This document shows positions 8,295-17,669 of a stretch of 64,000 nt of DNA, one piece after another (within the stretch, counting starts at the first letter, position 1; the number at the start of each line of letters is the position of its first letter). The notes under the pieces were generated by a model, which ran no database searches, was not told where the DNA came from, and saw only the letters and a list, made by a program, of their open reading frames with translations. The position numbers and the translations under genes were made by a program. Source of the stretch: Paracoccaceae bacterium (GTDB lineage: Bacteria; Pseudomonadota; Alphaproteobacteria; Rhodobacterales; Rhodobacteraceae); contig JAIXPH010000030.1 in NCBI GenBank assembly GCA_027486345.1, positions 1 through 64,000 of the forward strand, in the 5' to 3' direction.

Positions 8295-9695
8295 TCACTC
8301 CTGCTTGGCGACCATCAGCCCCTCGGCCTTGAGGATGGCATAGCTTTCATCCAGCGACTTTTTCGCCCGCTCGATCAGCACATCAATTTCAGCCGGTGTG
8401 ATGACCAAGGGCGGCGAGATGATCATCCGGTCCCCAACATGGCGCATGATCAGGTTGTTGGCAAAGCAGCGCTCGCGGGTCTTGAAGCCCACGGTCCCGG
8501 CCTCGGACGCGAACTTCGCCCGCTTGGCCTTGTCCGGCGTCAGCGCGATGGAGCCCATCAGGCCCACCAGTTTCGCCTCGCCCACCAGCGGATGGTCGGT
8601 CAGCGCGTCCCAACGCTCCTTGAGGTAGGGATGCGCGACGGTGCGGACATGGTCGATGATGCCCTCTTCCTGAATGACACGCAGGTTTTCCAAAGCCACC
8701 GCCGCCGCGACCGGATGGCCGGAATAGGTGTAGCCGTGGAAGAACTCGCCGCCTTCTGCCACCACTGCCGCCACCTCGTCACAGACGATTGACCCGCCGA
8801 TGGGCTGGTAGCCCGAGGACAGGCCCTTGGCGATGGTCATGATATGCGGCTTGATCCCAAAGGTCTGTGAGCCGAACCAGTTGCCGGTGCGGCCAAAGCC
8901 GGTGATGACCTCATCCGCTATCAGCAGAATTCCATACTTGTCACAGATGCGCTGGATTTCCGGCCAATAGGTCGCCGGCGGCACGATCACGCCCCCTGCC
9001 CCCTGAATGGGTTCCCCGATGAAGGCCGCGACGTTTTCGACGCCGAGTTCAAGGATCTTGTCCTCCAACTGCTTGGCGCGGGCGAGGCCGAAGTCGGCCT
9101 CGGTCATGTCCTCGCCCTCCCCCCACCAATAGGGCTGGTCAATGTGGACGATGCCGTCAATCATGCCGCCATGGGCGTGGATCGGGGACATCCCGCCCAA
9201 GGAACCGCCGCCCATGGTCGAGCCGTGATAGCCATTCTTCCTCGCGATGATCACGCGCTTGTCGGGCTGGCCCTTCACCTGCCAATAGCGGCGAACCAGA
9301 CGGATGTTGGTGTCATTTGCCTCTGACCCGGACCCGGCGAAGAACACATGGTTCAGATCACCCGGTGCCAGTTCGGCGATCTTGGCGGCCAGCGCGATGG
9401 CCGGAACATGGGTGGTCTGGAAGAAGGTGTTGTAATAGGCCAACTCCTCCATCTGCCGCGCGGCCACCTCGGCCAGCGATTTGCGGCCATAGCCGATGTT
9501 GACGCACCACAGGCCCGCCATGCCGTCGATGATCTGGTTGCCTTCGCTGTCGGTCAGCCAGACCCCCTTGCCGCGCGTGATGATGCGCGCGCCCTTGGTC
9601 GCCAGACCATTGGCATCGGTGAAGGGATGCATGTGATGCGCGGCGTCCAGCGCCTGCAATTCTGCCGTGGGCAGGTGGTTGGTAATCATGTTCAT
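8295..9695 (-). CDS. Class III PLP aminotransferase (omega-amino acid/polyamine:pyruvate type)
   Basis: A 466-residue fold-type I aminotransferase. The cofactor phosphate loop is GSGSEAND (121-128), the PLP-ring aspartate is in DEVITGFGR (261-269), and the Schiff-base lysine is K290 in IAKGLSSGYQP. The sequence resembles putrescine:pyruvate and beta-alanine:pyruvate aminotransferases; the amine donor is unknown. Start: ATG at 9695 has GAGGGG eight bases upstream; a GTG three codons earlier would overlap that site. Two TGATCA-centred palindromes lie just upstream, shared in type with one before the GntR gene that follows, so control by that regulator is inferred. Confidence 0.87.
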   Translation of the reverse strand: MNMITNHLPTAELQALDAAHHMHPFTDANGLATKGARIITRGKGVWLTDSEGNQIIDGMAGLWCVNIGYGRKSLAEVAARQMEELAYYNTFFQTTHVPAIALAAKIAELAPGDLNHVFFAGSGSEANDTNIRLVRRYWQVKGQPDKRVIIARKNGYHGSTMGGGSLGGMSPIHAHGGMIDGIVHIDQPYWWGEGEDMTEADFGLARAKQLEDKILELGVENVAAFIGEPIQGAGGVIVPPATYWPEIQRICDKYGILLIADEVITGFGRTGNWFGSQTFGIKPHIMTIAKGLSSGYQPIGGSIVCDEVAAVVAEGGEFFHGYTYSGHPVAAAVALENLRVIQEEGIIDHVRTVAHPYLKERWDALTDHPLVGEAKLVGLMGSIALTPDKAKRAKFASEAGTVGFKTRERCFANNLIMRHVGDRMIISPPLVITPAEIDVLIERAKKSLDESYAILKAEGLMVAKQE

Positions 9696-9758
9696 GTCGG
9701 GCACCCCTCAGGCGGAATCAACGGCCGCAGCGCCTCGGGCGCTGGCTTTGGGGTCAGC

Positions 9759-9800
9759 TTATGATCAAAAAACCGGGCAGGCAAGAAATTTGATCAAATT
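9759..9800. promoter_or_regulatory. Candidate GntR operators upstream of the aminotransferase gene
   Basis: AATTTGATCAAATT (9787-9800) is a perfect 14-bp palindrome. A second, looser copy TTATGATCAAAA lies at 9759-9770, 29 bp away centre to centre. Both sit in the 114-base gap between the GntR gene stop and the aminotransferase start. A third copy, AATTTGATCAAGT (10527-10539), precedes the GntR gene itself. Confidence 0.55.
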
Positions 9801-9809
9801 CACGAATGC

Positions 9810-10487
9810 CTAGACCGCGCCCTGTGCTTGCGCCAGACGGATCTGGTCGATGCCCTGCTGGATGTCATTCTGGATGGCCAGCGCCAAGGCCGCCGTGTCG
9901 CCCGCGCGCATCGCCGCCAAGGCCTCCTCATGCCGATCCGGCAGGTTGGCTGCCCCCCCGCGCTGCATCACCACCCTGAGCGACGGGCCAAAGCGCAGCC
10001 AGAGCGAGCGTGCCATGTCCAGGAGGATCGGCGCATCCGCCGCCTCATAGAGCGCGAAATGGAAGGCATGGTTGGACCGCAGATACCCCGGCAAGTCCCC
10101 CGCGCGGATGGCGTGATCCACCGCGCTGTCAATCTCATCCAACTGGTCGATCAGCGCGGGCGTCAGGTTGCGCAGCGCAAGTTCCGCCAGTTTCGGTTCC
10201 AGTGTCAGCCGCGCAAATGCCACCTGCTCCAAAGCCGAGCCATCCATCTGCGGCACCGCCACCCGGCGATTGCCCTGCGGCAACAGCGCCCCTTCGGCGG
10301 TCAGCCTGCGGATCGCCTCGCGCACCGGGGTCATGCCGCTGTCAAGATCGCGGATCAGCCCCTGGATCGTCACCGGCTGGCCGGGTTCGAGGAGGCCAAA
10401 GAGGATCATGTCCCGCAAGCGACCATAGGTCAGCTCATGCGAGGGGATCTTGCGCAAGGTATCGTCTGCGGTGCCGGCCATCGTCAT
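9810..10487 (-). CDS. GntR-family (FCD/FadR-type) transcriptional regulator
   Basis: A 225-residue regulator. An N-terminal winged helix (PSHELTYGRLRDMILFG, then SGMTPVREAIRRLTAEGAL, the recognition helix) is followed by an all-helical FCD ligand domain whose metal-binding histidines appear in HAFHFALYEA and the later RHEEAL. These regulators usually sense an organic or amino acid. ATG at 10487 and ATG at 10481 both have purine-rich sites; 10487 is chosen because GGGGG lies six bases upstream. Nearby TTGATCAA-type palindromes upstream of this gene and of the aminotransferase suggest autoregulation and control of the latter. Confidence 0.88.
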   Translation of the reverse strand: MTMAGTADDTLRKIPSHELTYGRLRDMILFGLLEPGQPVTIQGLIRDLDSGMTPVREAIRRLTAEGALLPQGNRRVAVPQMDGSALEQVAFARLTLEPKLAELALRNLTPALIDQLDEIDSAVDHAIRAGDLPGYLRSNHAFHFALYEAADAPILLDMARSLWLRFGPSLRVVMQRGGAANLPDRHEEALAAMRAGDTAALALAIQNDIQQGIDQIRLAQAQGAV

Positions 10488-10526
10488 CCTCGTCCCCCAC
10501 GGGAGAACCGTTATGCCGCATGGGGC

Positions 10527-10539
10527 AATTTGATCAAGT
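10527..10539. promoter_or_regulatory. Candidate autoregulatory operator of the GntR gene
   Basis: AATTTGATCAAGT shares the first 11 bases of the perfect palindrome upstream of the aminotransferase and lies 40 bases upstream of the regulator start (10487, minus strand). Confidence 0.5.
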
Positions 10540-10558
10540 CGCTTTTGGCTTGAGCGAC

Positions 10559-10610
10559 GGGAGCGGGGGCCAGCCCCCGCACCCCCGGGATATTTGAGCA
10601 ACGGGGAAGG
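10559..10610. repeat. Dispersed intergenic C/G-hairpin repeat, copy A
   Basis: A GCGGGGGCCAGCCCCCGC hairpin followed by CACCCCCGGGATATTTGAGC and an AACGGGGAAG tail. It lies directly at the 3' end of the GH43 gene. The same block recurs at 23274-23329 and 34231-34276, and in a variant form at 61029-61142. Probably works as a transcription terminator. Confidence 0.75.
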
Positions 10611-10612
10611 GG

Positions 10613-12196
10613 TCAGAGGGTTTGGGGGATATAGTCAAAGCGGGTGAAATCCGCCGTCCACCCCTGCCCCGTCAGATCATGCGCCAGCATGCCGACGAAT
10701 GCCCCGGTGAAAGAGGCATGTTCCCCCCGCCCGCCCTCATCGCTGATGATGCTTGCGTCCAGTTCCGGGCCTGCGGGGTGCATCGGGCCGCCTTCGGGGC
10801 CGACATGGAATTGCTGGGTAGCGCCTTTGACCGAGACTTCGATGCGGATCGGGCCTTCTGGCAGGGGCAGTTTGGCATGGAAGGTCAGCGCCTCACCCGG
10901 CCAATCGCCAAGGCAGGACAGAACCGTCAGGCAGCGGCCGATCTCCGGCTCATGGGTCACGAGGGCAGCATGGAATTTGTGGCGGCTGTAGTAGGTCGTC
11001 AGCCCCGCTGCGCGTTGCCAGTTCGGGGGCGCGCAGTCCACCACCGTGGCGGCGGTATAGGCGTGGTGCTCTTGCCGCCGCGCGACGAGAGATTGTTCGA
11101 ACCACGACCCGATGCTTTCGCGCCCCGTCATCCGAAGTGCGCTTCCGGTCAGGGTGAACAGCCGTTCGGGGTAAGGCGTGCGCAGCCATTGGAATTCGGG
11201 CGGCAGGTGATCGGCGAAGCGGCGGTGGATCGGCGCATCGGGCGCGCGTTCCGCCATCGCGGGCAGGGTCAGGGACGGGACGGTGCCGCCGCCTTTCAGG
11301 TAAAGCCAGCCGTCCTCGTGCCATTCGCAGGCGGCAAGACCGGTTTCGCGTCCAAGCGGGCAGAACCCGCCCGGCAAGGGGCGACCGCACAGGAAGGAGT
11401 GGTAAACCTCGCCTTCCGGCGTTTCGACATATTGGCCGTGACCGACGCGCTGCAACGGGCTGGTAGGTAAGTTGACAACTGTCAACAGGTGCTTCTGCGG
11501 GTGTGTCTCATAGGGGCCGGTGATGCTGCGCGACCGGGCCATGGTCACGGCATGGTCATAACCCGTGCCGCCCTCTGCCGTGGTCAGATAATACCAACCG
11601 TCCCGCTTGAAGAGATGCGGTGCCTCGGTCAGGCCGCGATCGGTGCCGGTGAAGATGGTGTGCAGCGGGCCTGTCAGGCCGTGCTCGGGGTGCCATTCCT
11701 GCAGCTCAATCCCGTCGAAACTGTCATGCGCCGGATTGAGGCCCGTCCCCGGGCCGCGATGGTTCCAGCGCATGTTGAGAAACCATTTCCGCCCGTCGTC
11801 ATCATGGAACAGCGAGGGATCAAAGCCCGAGGAGGTGACGTAGGTGGGATCGCTCCATTCGCCGTCGATGGTCTCGCCAGTGGTGATGTAATTGTGCGCG
11901 TCCTTGAACGCGCCGTCGAAGCGTTTGACATCCGTGTAGACCAACCAGAACTTGCCATCCGCATGGCTCAGGCAGGGCGCCCAGACGCCGCAACTGTCAG
12001 GGTTGCCGCGCATGTCCAGAAGCGCGGCGCGGTTCAGCGGACGCGCCACCAGACGCCAATTCACCAGATCGGTGGAGTGGTGGATTTGCACGCCGGGATA
12101 CCATTCAAAGGTCGATGTGGCGATGTAGTAATCGCCCCCCACCCGGCAGAACGAGGGATCGGCATTGAAGCCGCGCAGGATGGGGTTTTCGATCAT
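10613..12196 (-). CDS. Glycoside hydrolase family 43 (beta-xylosidase/arabinofuranosidase type)
   Basis: A 527-residue two-domain enzyme. The N-terminal five-bladed propeller holds the three GH43 acids: base D13 in NADPSF, pKa-tuning D126 in GFDPSLF and acid E191 in TEAPHLF. The C-terminal beta-sandwich (about 330-527) is typical of the xylosidase (XynB) subgroup. No signal peptide, so it acts in the cytoplasm on imported oligosaccharides. ATG at 12196 has AAGG eight bases upstream; a GTG eight codons earlier is less well placed. The last gene of the minus-strand sugar operon. Arabinofuranosidase activity is an alternative. Confidence 0.9.
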   Translation of the reverse strand: MIENPILRGFNADPSFCRVGGDYYIATSTFEWYPGVQIHHSTDLVNWRLVARPLNRAALLDMRGNPDSCGVWAPCLSHADGKFWLVYTDVKRFDGAFKDAHNYITTGETIDGEWSDPTYVTSSGFDPSLFHDDDGRKWFLNMRWNHRGPGTGLNPAHDSFDGIELQEWHPEHGLTGPLHTIFTGTDRGLTEAPHLFKRDGWYYLTTAEGGTGYDHAVTMARSRSITGPYETHPQKHLLTVVNLPTSPLQRVGHGQYVETPEGEVYHSFLCGRPLPGGFCPLGRETGLAACEWHEDGWLYLKGGGTVPSLTLPAMAERAPDAPIHRRFADHLPPEFQWLRTPYPERLFTLTGSALRMTGRESIGSWFEQSLVARRQEHHAYTAATVVDCAPPNWQRAAGLTTYYSRHKFHAALVTHEPEIGRCLTVLSCLGDWPGEALTFHAKLPLPEGPIRIEVSVKGATQQFHVGPEGGPMHPAGPELDASIISDEGGRGEHASFTGAFVGMLAHDLTGQGWTADFTRFDYIPQTL

Positions 12197-12297
12197 TTGG
12201 GGACCTTGCGAGTTTTTCACGAAAATTCCGGCCCCCTGTGAGGGGGACCGGACTGCGTGGGAGGAACCTGACGTTTCGCAGAAAAATCGTTGGCGCG

Positions 12298-13428
12298 TCA
12301 GGCCAGCAGCGCCTGCGCCTCGGCGATGCCAAGGGCGGCGGGGCGGCTGCAGGTGGTGGTCATGGTCAGGAATTCCCCGCGCTCGCCGGATTTGATGCAG
12401 GCGGTCATCACCTCTACCCCGTGCAGGGTCCGCTCCAGCGAGCAGCGTGCATCGCGGCCATCGCGCAGGGCGGCGACCATGTCGGCCAGACCGGCGGTGC
12501 GGTAATTAGCCAGATCGCGCCCATTGTGGTACTGGTTGATCTTGCCGAAGGGGTGATCCCATGCGTCCAGCGCGGTCAGGCTGCCATCCTTGTTGCCGAT
12601 TTCGACGCCACCGCCAAAGAAGTTGGGATCGGGGACGTAGAGCGTGCCTTCCGTGCCATAAAGCTCAAAATGGTTGCGCTTGTGGTGCCAGACGTCCCAG
12701 CTTGTCGACAGGTTGATGGTCGCGCCATTGTGGAATTCCAGCAGGGCATGGATGTTGGTCGGCGTCTTGACCGGCACCTTCTCGCCCAAGCGCGCGCCGT
12801 TGGCGATGGTGCGCTCCAGCGTCTCGGAGGAGGTCAGCGCGCCCACCCGTTTCACCGGACCCAAGAGGTTGATCAGGTTGGCGATGTAATAGGGCCCAAG
12901 GTCCAGCATCGGGCCAGCACCGGGCAGGAAGAAGAAATCGGGGTTCGGATGCCAATGCTCCATCCCGTGGTTCAGCACCGCCGCACAGCCTGCGGTGATG
13001 GTGCCGATGCGGCCTTCGTCCAGCACGGCGCGGGCCTGTTGATGAGCCCCGCCAAGGAAGGTGTCGGGCGCACAACCGACGGCAAGGCCCTTGGAGGCCG
13101 CCAGATCACGCAGGGTGGTGCCTTCCTCAAGCGTCAGGACCAGCGGCTTTTCGGAATAGGCGTGCTTGCCCGCCTCAAGGATCGACTTCGTCACCGCGAA
13201 ATGCGCGCCGGGGACGGTCAGGTTGATGACGACGTCGACCGACTTGTTTGCCAACAGATCGTCAACAGACTGCGCGGTGGTGTTGTAGGCGGCCGCCTGC
13301 GCCTCGGCGTTGGACATGTTCAAATCGGCAATCGCGCGCACCTCAAGCCCTTTGAACATGGGGGCGAGGCGCAGGTACGAGGTCGAGATATTGCCGGCAC
13401 CGATGATGCCGATACCCAGTTTTTCCAT
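12298..13428 (-). CDS. Gfo/Idh/MocA-family NAD(P)-dependent sugar dehydrogenase (first copy)
   Basis: A 376-residue oxidoreductase. The Rossmann motif GIIGAGNIS (7-15) binds the nucleotide; the catalytic lysine is K94 in SEKPL; an active-site aspartate/histidine region follows in the C-terminal beta-sheet domain (LDLGPYYI). The family oxidises or reduces sugar hydroxyls, often at C3 of glycosides. The gene lies 3 bases downstream of a TIM-barrel isomerase gene in the sugar operon, a pairing repeated at 22.2-24.5 kb. The substrate is unknown. Confidence 0.88.
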   Translation of the reverse strand: MEKLGIGIIGAGNISTSYLRLAPMFKGLEVRAIADLNMSNAEAQAAAYNTTAQSVDDLLANKSVDVVINLTVPGAHFAVTKSILEAGKHAYSEKPLVLTLEEGTTLRDLAASKGLAVGCAPDTFLGGAHQQARAVLDEGRIGTITAGCAAVLNHGMEHWHPNPDFFFLPGAGPMLDLGPYYIANLINLLGPVKRVGALTSSETLERTIANGARLGEKVPVKTPTNIHALLEFHNGATINLSTSWDVWHHKRNHFELYGTEGTLYVPDPNFFGGGVEIGNKDGSLTALDAWDHPFGKINQYHNGRDLANYRTAGLADMVAALRDGRDARCSLERTLHGVEVMTACIKSGERGEFLTMTTTCSRPAALGIAEAQALLA

Positions 13429-13431
13429 GTC

Positions 13432-14181
13432 TCAGTAGCCTTTCACAGCAGCGATCGACGCGGCGGCAAAGCCTGCGTGATCCTTGGGGTTGTCATGTTC
13501 CATTACGAAATGCTGCACCCCGATGGCGCGCAGCGCCGGGAGAAGTCGCGCCCAAGGCACGGTCCCCGCCCCCACATCCGACCAGCCGTCTTGGTCAAGG
13601 TTCTGCCCCGCCGGGGCGATGTCCTTGACATGGGCGGCGGTGATGCGGGCCTTTTCCTGTTCGATCCACGCGAAAGGATCGGCCCCGCCGCGCACCACCC
13701 AAGCGACGTCCATCTCCCATTCCAGATCGGGACCGCCCTTGAAGAGTTCCTCTTGCGGGATCGTGCCATCGGCGCAGGGCTTGAATTCAAAGTCATGGTT
13801 GTGCCAGCCAAAGCCCAGATCGGCATCGCGGATCGGCGCGCCGGCCTTTTGCAGCCGTGCCCCCAGCGCGCGCCAGCCCGCGCCATCGGTGGGGCGCATG
13901 TCAGGGTGAATCCACGGGCAGTAGATGCGGCGGATGCCCAGACGCTTGGCGATGGCGACGACCTTGTCCGGGGCGGCCTCGATCATGTCCAGACCGAAAT
14001 GCGCGGTCGGCATGGTCAGGCCGGTGGAGCGCAGACCCGCCTCCATCGCGTCCACCGCCGCCTCGTCGGCGTAGAGGCCACCGTAGCCTTCGACGGACCC
14101 ATAGCCTGCAGCGGCGAGCATCTTCAGCGTGCCGTCAACCGGCGGGAAGTTGCGCGAGGAATAGAGTTGATAGGAAAACAT
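13432..14181 (-). CDS. Sugar phosphate isomerase/epimerase-type TIM-barrel protein (first copy)
   Basis: A 249-residue xylose-isomerase-like/AP-endonuclease-2 barrel. Metal-ligand motifs are visible: FGWHNHDFEF, EMDVAW, AAHVKDI and the late VMEHDNPK. The family includes epimerases, isomerases, dehydratases and the metal-dependent lyases that cleave 3-keto-glycosides. It sits immediately upstream of the Gfo/Idh gene and downstream of the GH2 gene. A cytoplasmic protein with no signal peptide. The reaction cannot be read from sequence; coupling to the adjacent dehydrogenase is inferred. Confidence 0.8.
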   Translation of the reverse strand: MFSYQLYSSRNFPPVDGTLKMLAAAGYGSVEGYGGLYADEAAVDAMEAGLRSTGLTMPTAHFGLDMIEAAPDKVVAIAKRLGIRRIYCPWIHPDMRPTDGAGWRALGARLQKAGAPIRDADLGFGWHNHDFEFKPCADGTIPQEELFKGGPDLEWEMDVAWVVRGGADPFAWIEQEKARITAAHVKDIAPAGQNLDQDGWSDVGAGTVPWARLLPALRAIGVQHFVMEHDNPKDHAGFAAASIAAVKGY

Positions 14182-14196
14182 GGGCGTATCCTTTGA

Positions 14197-16575
14197 TCAG
14201 TGGTGCGGCCCGTAGGTCGCGGAATGCAGGTCGCGCAGGGTAAAGCGCGGCATGGCTGCGGGATTTTCGGGCGTAAAGGTCACTGTGGCCGGATGGCCGG
14301 GAAACAGGGTGAAGCCGTTGGAAGAGAACCGCCCCGGCACATCCGCCTCGATCGCGGTGAAGGGGGCGAGGGTCTGGGCGGTCAGGGTCAGGTCATGGCG
14401 GCCCGACGTGGCGCGGTGTGTCAGGGTCACATGCGGCGCGCGCAGGTCATAGGCCTTCCACGGCTTCGGTGCGAAAACGTCGCCCCCCGTGGCATCGCCG
14501 CCCCAGGTGAAGGCCAGCACCTCATCCGCGGCGAGGGAGGTGCGTTTCACCCGCAGCACCTCCACCGCGCGGTCGGTGGGAACGGTGATCTGCGTCTGCG
14601 ACAGGGGCCGGGTCTCGCCGGTCGTGGCCGCCGCGGTGGCGCTGACGGTCAGGGCAACGGGCGTCAGGGTATCGTTCACCGCCTTCAGCACCAGATCATC
14701 GCCGTCGGGGATGCAGACCACCGTGACCGGGGCGAAGAACTCTTTGGCCATGTGGTGCATCAGCTTCCACCCGCCACCGTGATCGAGCGAGGACCACGAA
14801 CAGACAGGCCAAGTGTCATTGAGCTGCCAGTAGAGCGCGCCCATGCAATGCGGCTTCAGGCTGCGCCATTGGGTGACGGCGGTCTTGATCGCGAGGCCCT
14901 GCTGGATTTGGCTCAGGTACACGAAGTTCGGAAAATCCACCGGAAAGCGGAAGTAGCGGAACATCGTCTCGGCAATCCGGGCATTGCCGCCCGCGTTCTT
15001 CTGATGCGCCTCCATCACCGGGGCGGCGATGTTGAAATCGGCCGGGTCGGCAAAGCGGCGGATGACGTCCATCGACGGGTAAGACTGGAAGCCGAATTCG
15101 GAACAGAAACGCGGGTTCACATCGCGGTAATGGTCAAAGTCGCGGCCTTCGTGCCAGACCGACCAGAAATGCATGTCGCCGCTGCTGTCATCGTGCCACG
15201 CATCGCCGAAGGACAAGACGCCGGGGGAAGGTGAGGATGGCCACCAATTCGCCGACGGATGAACCGCCTTGATCGCGGTTTCCACCGTGCGGTTCAGGCG
15301 GTCATAGCTGACGAGGTAGCGGTCGCGGTCCTTGCGGCTTTCGGGATACCACGTCAGCGCGCCGATGAGTTCGTTGTCGCCGCACCACAGCGCAAGGCAG
15401 GCGTGGTGGTTCAGCCGGGCGACGTTTTCCCGCACCTCGGCGTCCATTTCGGACAGGAAGTCGGGGGTCGAGGGGTAGAGGTGGCAGGACAGCATGACGT
15501 CCTGCCAGATCATCAACCCCATCTCATCGCAGAGGTCATAGAACCAATCCGGTTCATACCGCCCGCCGCCCCAGACGCGCAGCATGTTCATGTTGGCGTC
15601 GATGGCCGATTGCAGCAGGTCGCGCACACCTTCGGGCGTGATCCGACCGGCGAGGGCATCGGCGGGAATCCAGTTGGCCCCCCGCGCAAAGACCGGGTGG
15701 CCGTTGACGCTGAACCCGAAAGAGCGGCCTGCGGCGTCAGGCTCGGAGACCAGTTTCAGATCGCGCAGGCCAATGCGGCGCTGCGCCCGCGCCTGCCCCA
15801 TCGTCACCGTCAGGTCATGCAGCGCCTGCGCGCCCAGACCCGTGGGCCACCACAGCACCGGATCGTCGATCACCAGCCGCACGCTGCCCACCCCGCCCGT
15901 CGCGGGGGCGGAGGCAGTGACGCCACAGAGCGTCGCCGTCACCTCATCCCCGTCGCCATGGGCGGTCACGGTCACCGTCACGCGGCCGGGTTCGTGGTCC
16001 TGCGCCACGAGTATGTCCCGGATGCGCGGCCCCTGAGGTTCCAGCCGGATCGCGCCATAGACGCCAAAGCCGCCCAAGGCGATGTTCCAATCCCAGCCGA
16101 AATCGCATTGCTGTTTGCGCAGCATGTTGCCGTTGGGAATGGGACAGTTGCCCGTATGCCACGGCACGAAGAACGGCTGTGCCGCCTGCGCCGCATCTGC
16201 GGCGGCAGAGGGGGAGCGGAAGGTGATCTCGATCTCGTTCACGCCCTTGCGGATCAGCCCTGCCGCGCTGACGCGCCAGCGGCGGAACATGTTGGCGGCG
16301 GACAGGACCAGCGTGCCGTTCAGCCGCACCTCGGCCACGGTGTCCAACTCTTCGATCACCAGATCGCAGGCGCTGCCGTCATGCTCAAACGACCGCCGCG
16401 CCACCCAGTCGCGCGCCACGATCCAGCGCAGGTCCAGCTCGTTCCGGCCCCAGTAGGGATCAGGGATCGCACCCGCGCGATGCAGCGCGGTGATGCCGTC
16501 GCCCGGCAGGGTCAGGGGAACGGAATGCTCCCCCTGCCCGTCCGTCAGGGCCCAGAGGCCGGAAAGGTCAGTCAT
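14197..16575 (-). CDS. Glycoside hydrolase family 2, beta-mannosidase type
   Basis: A 792-residue cytoplasmic exo-glycosidase. An N-terminal jelly-roll sugar-binding domain is followed by an immunoglobulin-like domain and the TIM barrel. In the barrel WGGGRYEPDWFYDLCDEMG (336-354) is the beta-mannosidase signature, acid/base E402 lies in WCGDNE and nucleophile E493 in FCSEFGFQS. It removes terminal beta-mannose from oligosaccharides. It follows the UgpC-type ATPase gene by two bases, so it belongs to the uptake operon and probably acts on what the transporter brings in. Confidence 0.9.
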   Translation of the reverse strand: MTDLSGLWALTDGQGEHSVPLTLPGDGITALHRAGAIPDPYWGRNELDLRWIVARDWVARRSFEHDGSACDLVIEELDTVAEVRLNGTLVLSAANMFRRWRVSAAGLIRKGVNEIEITFRSPSAAADAAQAAQPFFVPWHTGNCPIPNGNMLRKQQCDFGWDWNIALGGFGVYGAIRLEPQGPRIRDILVAQDHEPGRVTVTVTAHGDGDEVTATLCGVTASAPATGGVGSVRLVIDDPVLWWPTGLGAQALHDLTVTMGQARAQRRIGLRDLKLVSEPDAAGRSFGFSVNGHPVFARGANWIPADALAGRITPEGVRDLLQSAIDANMNMLRVWGGGRYEPDWFYDLCDEMGLMIWQDVMLSCHLYPSTPDFLSEMDAEVRENVARLNHHACLALWCGDNELIGALTWYPESRKDRDRYLVSYDRLNRTVETAIKAVHPSANWWPSSPSPGVLSFGDAWHDDSSGDMHFWSVWHEGRDFDHYRDVNPRFCSEFGFQSYPSMDVIRRFADPADFNIAAPVMEAHQKNAGGNARIAETMFRYFRFPVDFPNFVYLSQIQQGLAIKTAVTQWRSLKPHCMGALYWQLNDTWPVCSWSSLDHGGGWKLMHHMAKEFFAPVTVVCIPDGDDLVLKAVNDTLTPVALTVSATAAATTGETRPLSQTQITVPTDRAVEVLRVKRTSLAADEVLAFTWGGDATGGDVFAPKPWKAYDLRAPHVTLTHRATSGRHDLTLTAQTLAPFTAIEADVPGRFSSNGFTLFPGHPATVTFTPENPAAMPRFTLRDLHSATYGPHH

Positions 16576-16577
16576 GG

Positions 16578-17663
16578 TCAGATCCGCTGTTCGGTCCTTG
16601 CGTCGAAAATCGACGCCTTGGGGATGTCCACGCGCAGATGCACCGCCGCACCATGGGCCGGGCGGCGTTCCACCGGGACGCGGACGGAGATGGTCGCCTC
16701 GCCCGCTTTCAGCCAGACGAGGCTGTCTGCCCCCATCGGCTCGTCGATTTCCACGATGGCGGGGATGGTGCGGCCGGGTTCCGCCGTGTCGGTGATGGTC
16801 AGGTGTTCGGGGCGCAGGCCGAGGATGGCCTTGTCGCGCGCGCCCACCGCCCCGCCGTCATAGCCCGCCAGATCAATCCGGGTTCCGCCGAAATCAAAGG
16901 CGCGGCCCCCGTCCACCGTGGCCCCGTTCAGGAAGTTCATCGACGGGCTGCCGATGAAGCCCGCGACGAAAAGGTTGGTGGGGCGGTTGTAAATCTCTTG
17001 CGGGGCGGCCAGTTGCTGGATGATCCCGCCCCGCATGACGGCGATGCGGTCGGCCAGCGTCAGCGCTTCGATCTGGTCATGAGTTACATAGACCATGGTG
17101 TTCTGCAAGCGGCTGTGCAGTCGCTTGATTTCCACCCGCAGTTCAGACCGCAGCTTGGCGTCAAGGTTCGACAGCGGTTCGTCGAACAGGAACACATCCA
17201 CATCGCGCACCAAGGCGCGCCCGATGGCCACGCGCTGGCGCTGCCCGCCCGACAGGGCGGCGGGTTTGCGGTCCAGAAGCGGTCCGATCTGCAGAATCTC
17301 CGCTGCCCGTGCCACGCGCTTGTCAATCTCGGCCTGAGGCATCTTGGCGTTCTTCAGGCCAAAGGACAGGTTCCCGCGCACCGTCATCTGCGGATAAAGC
17401 GCATAGGACTGGAACACCATGCCGATCCCCCGCTCGGACGGTTCGGCCCAAGTGACGTTCTGGCCCTTGATCCAGATTTGCCCGTCGCTGGGGTCCAGCA
17501 ATCCGGCCAGACAGTTCAGAAGCGTGGATTTCCCGCAGCCCGAAGGACCGAGGAGGACGATGAACTCCCCCTCTGCCACATCAAGGTTCAGGGTCTTCAA
17601 GACCGAGACCGCGCCGAAGTTCAGCGTCAGGTCACGGACAGAGATAGAGGTTGCAGCGGTCAT
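16578..17663 (-). CDS. ugpC: Sugar ABC transporter ATP-binding protein (UgpC/MalK type)
   Basis: A 361-residue ATPase of the carbohydrate CUT1 family. Walker A is GPSGCGKST (39-47), then the Q-loop FQSYALYPQM, the signature LSGGQRQRVAIGRAL, Walker B VFLFDEP and the H-loop VTHDQIEA. A C-terminal OB-fold (TOBE) regulatory domain follows (about 240-361). It works as a dimer under the two permeases encoded just upstream. The gene is 6 bases downstream of the MalG-type permease gene. The symbol reflects subfamily, not proven substrate. Confidence 0.93.
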   Translation of the reverse strand: MTAATSISVRDLTLNFGAVSVLKTLNLDVAEGEFIVLLGPSGCGKSTLLNCLAGLLDPSDGQIWIKGQNVTWAEPSERGIGMVFQSYALYPQMTVRGNLSFGLKNAKMPQAEIDKRVARAAEILQIGPLLDRKPAALSGGQRQRVAIGRALVRDVDVFLFDEPLSNLDAKLRSELRVEIKRLHSRLQNTMVYVTHDQIEALTLADRIAVMRGGIIQQLAAPQEIYNRPTNLFVAGFIGSPSMNFLNGATVDGGRAFDFGGTRIDLAGYDGGAVGARDKAILGLRPEHLTITDTAEPGRTIPAIVEIDEPMGADSLVWLKAGEATISVRVPVERRPAHGAAVHLRVDIPKASIFDARTEQRI

Positions 17664-17669
17664 GTCGGA

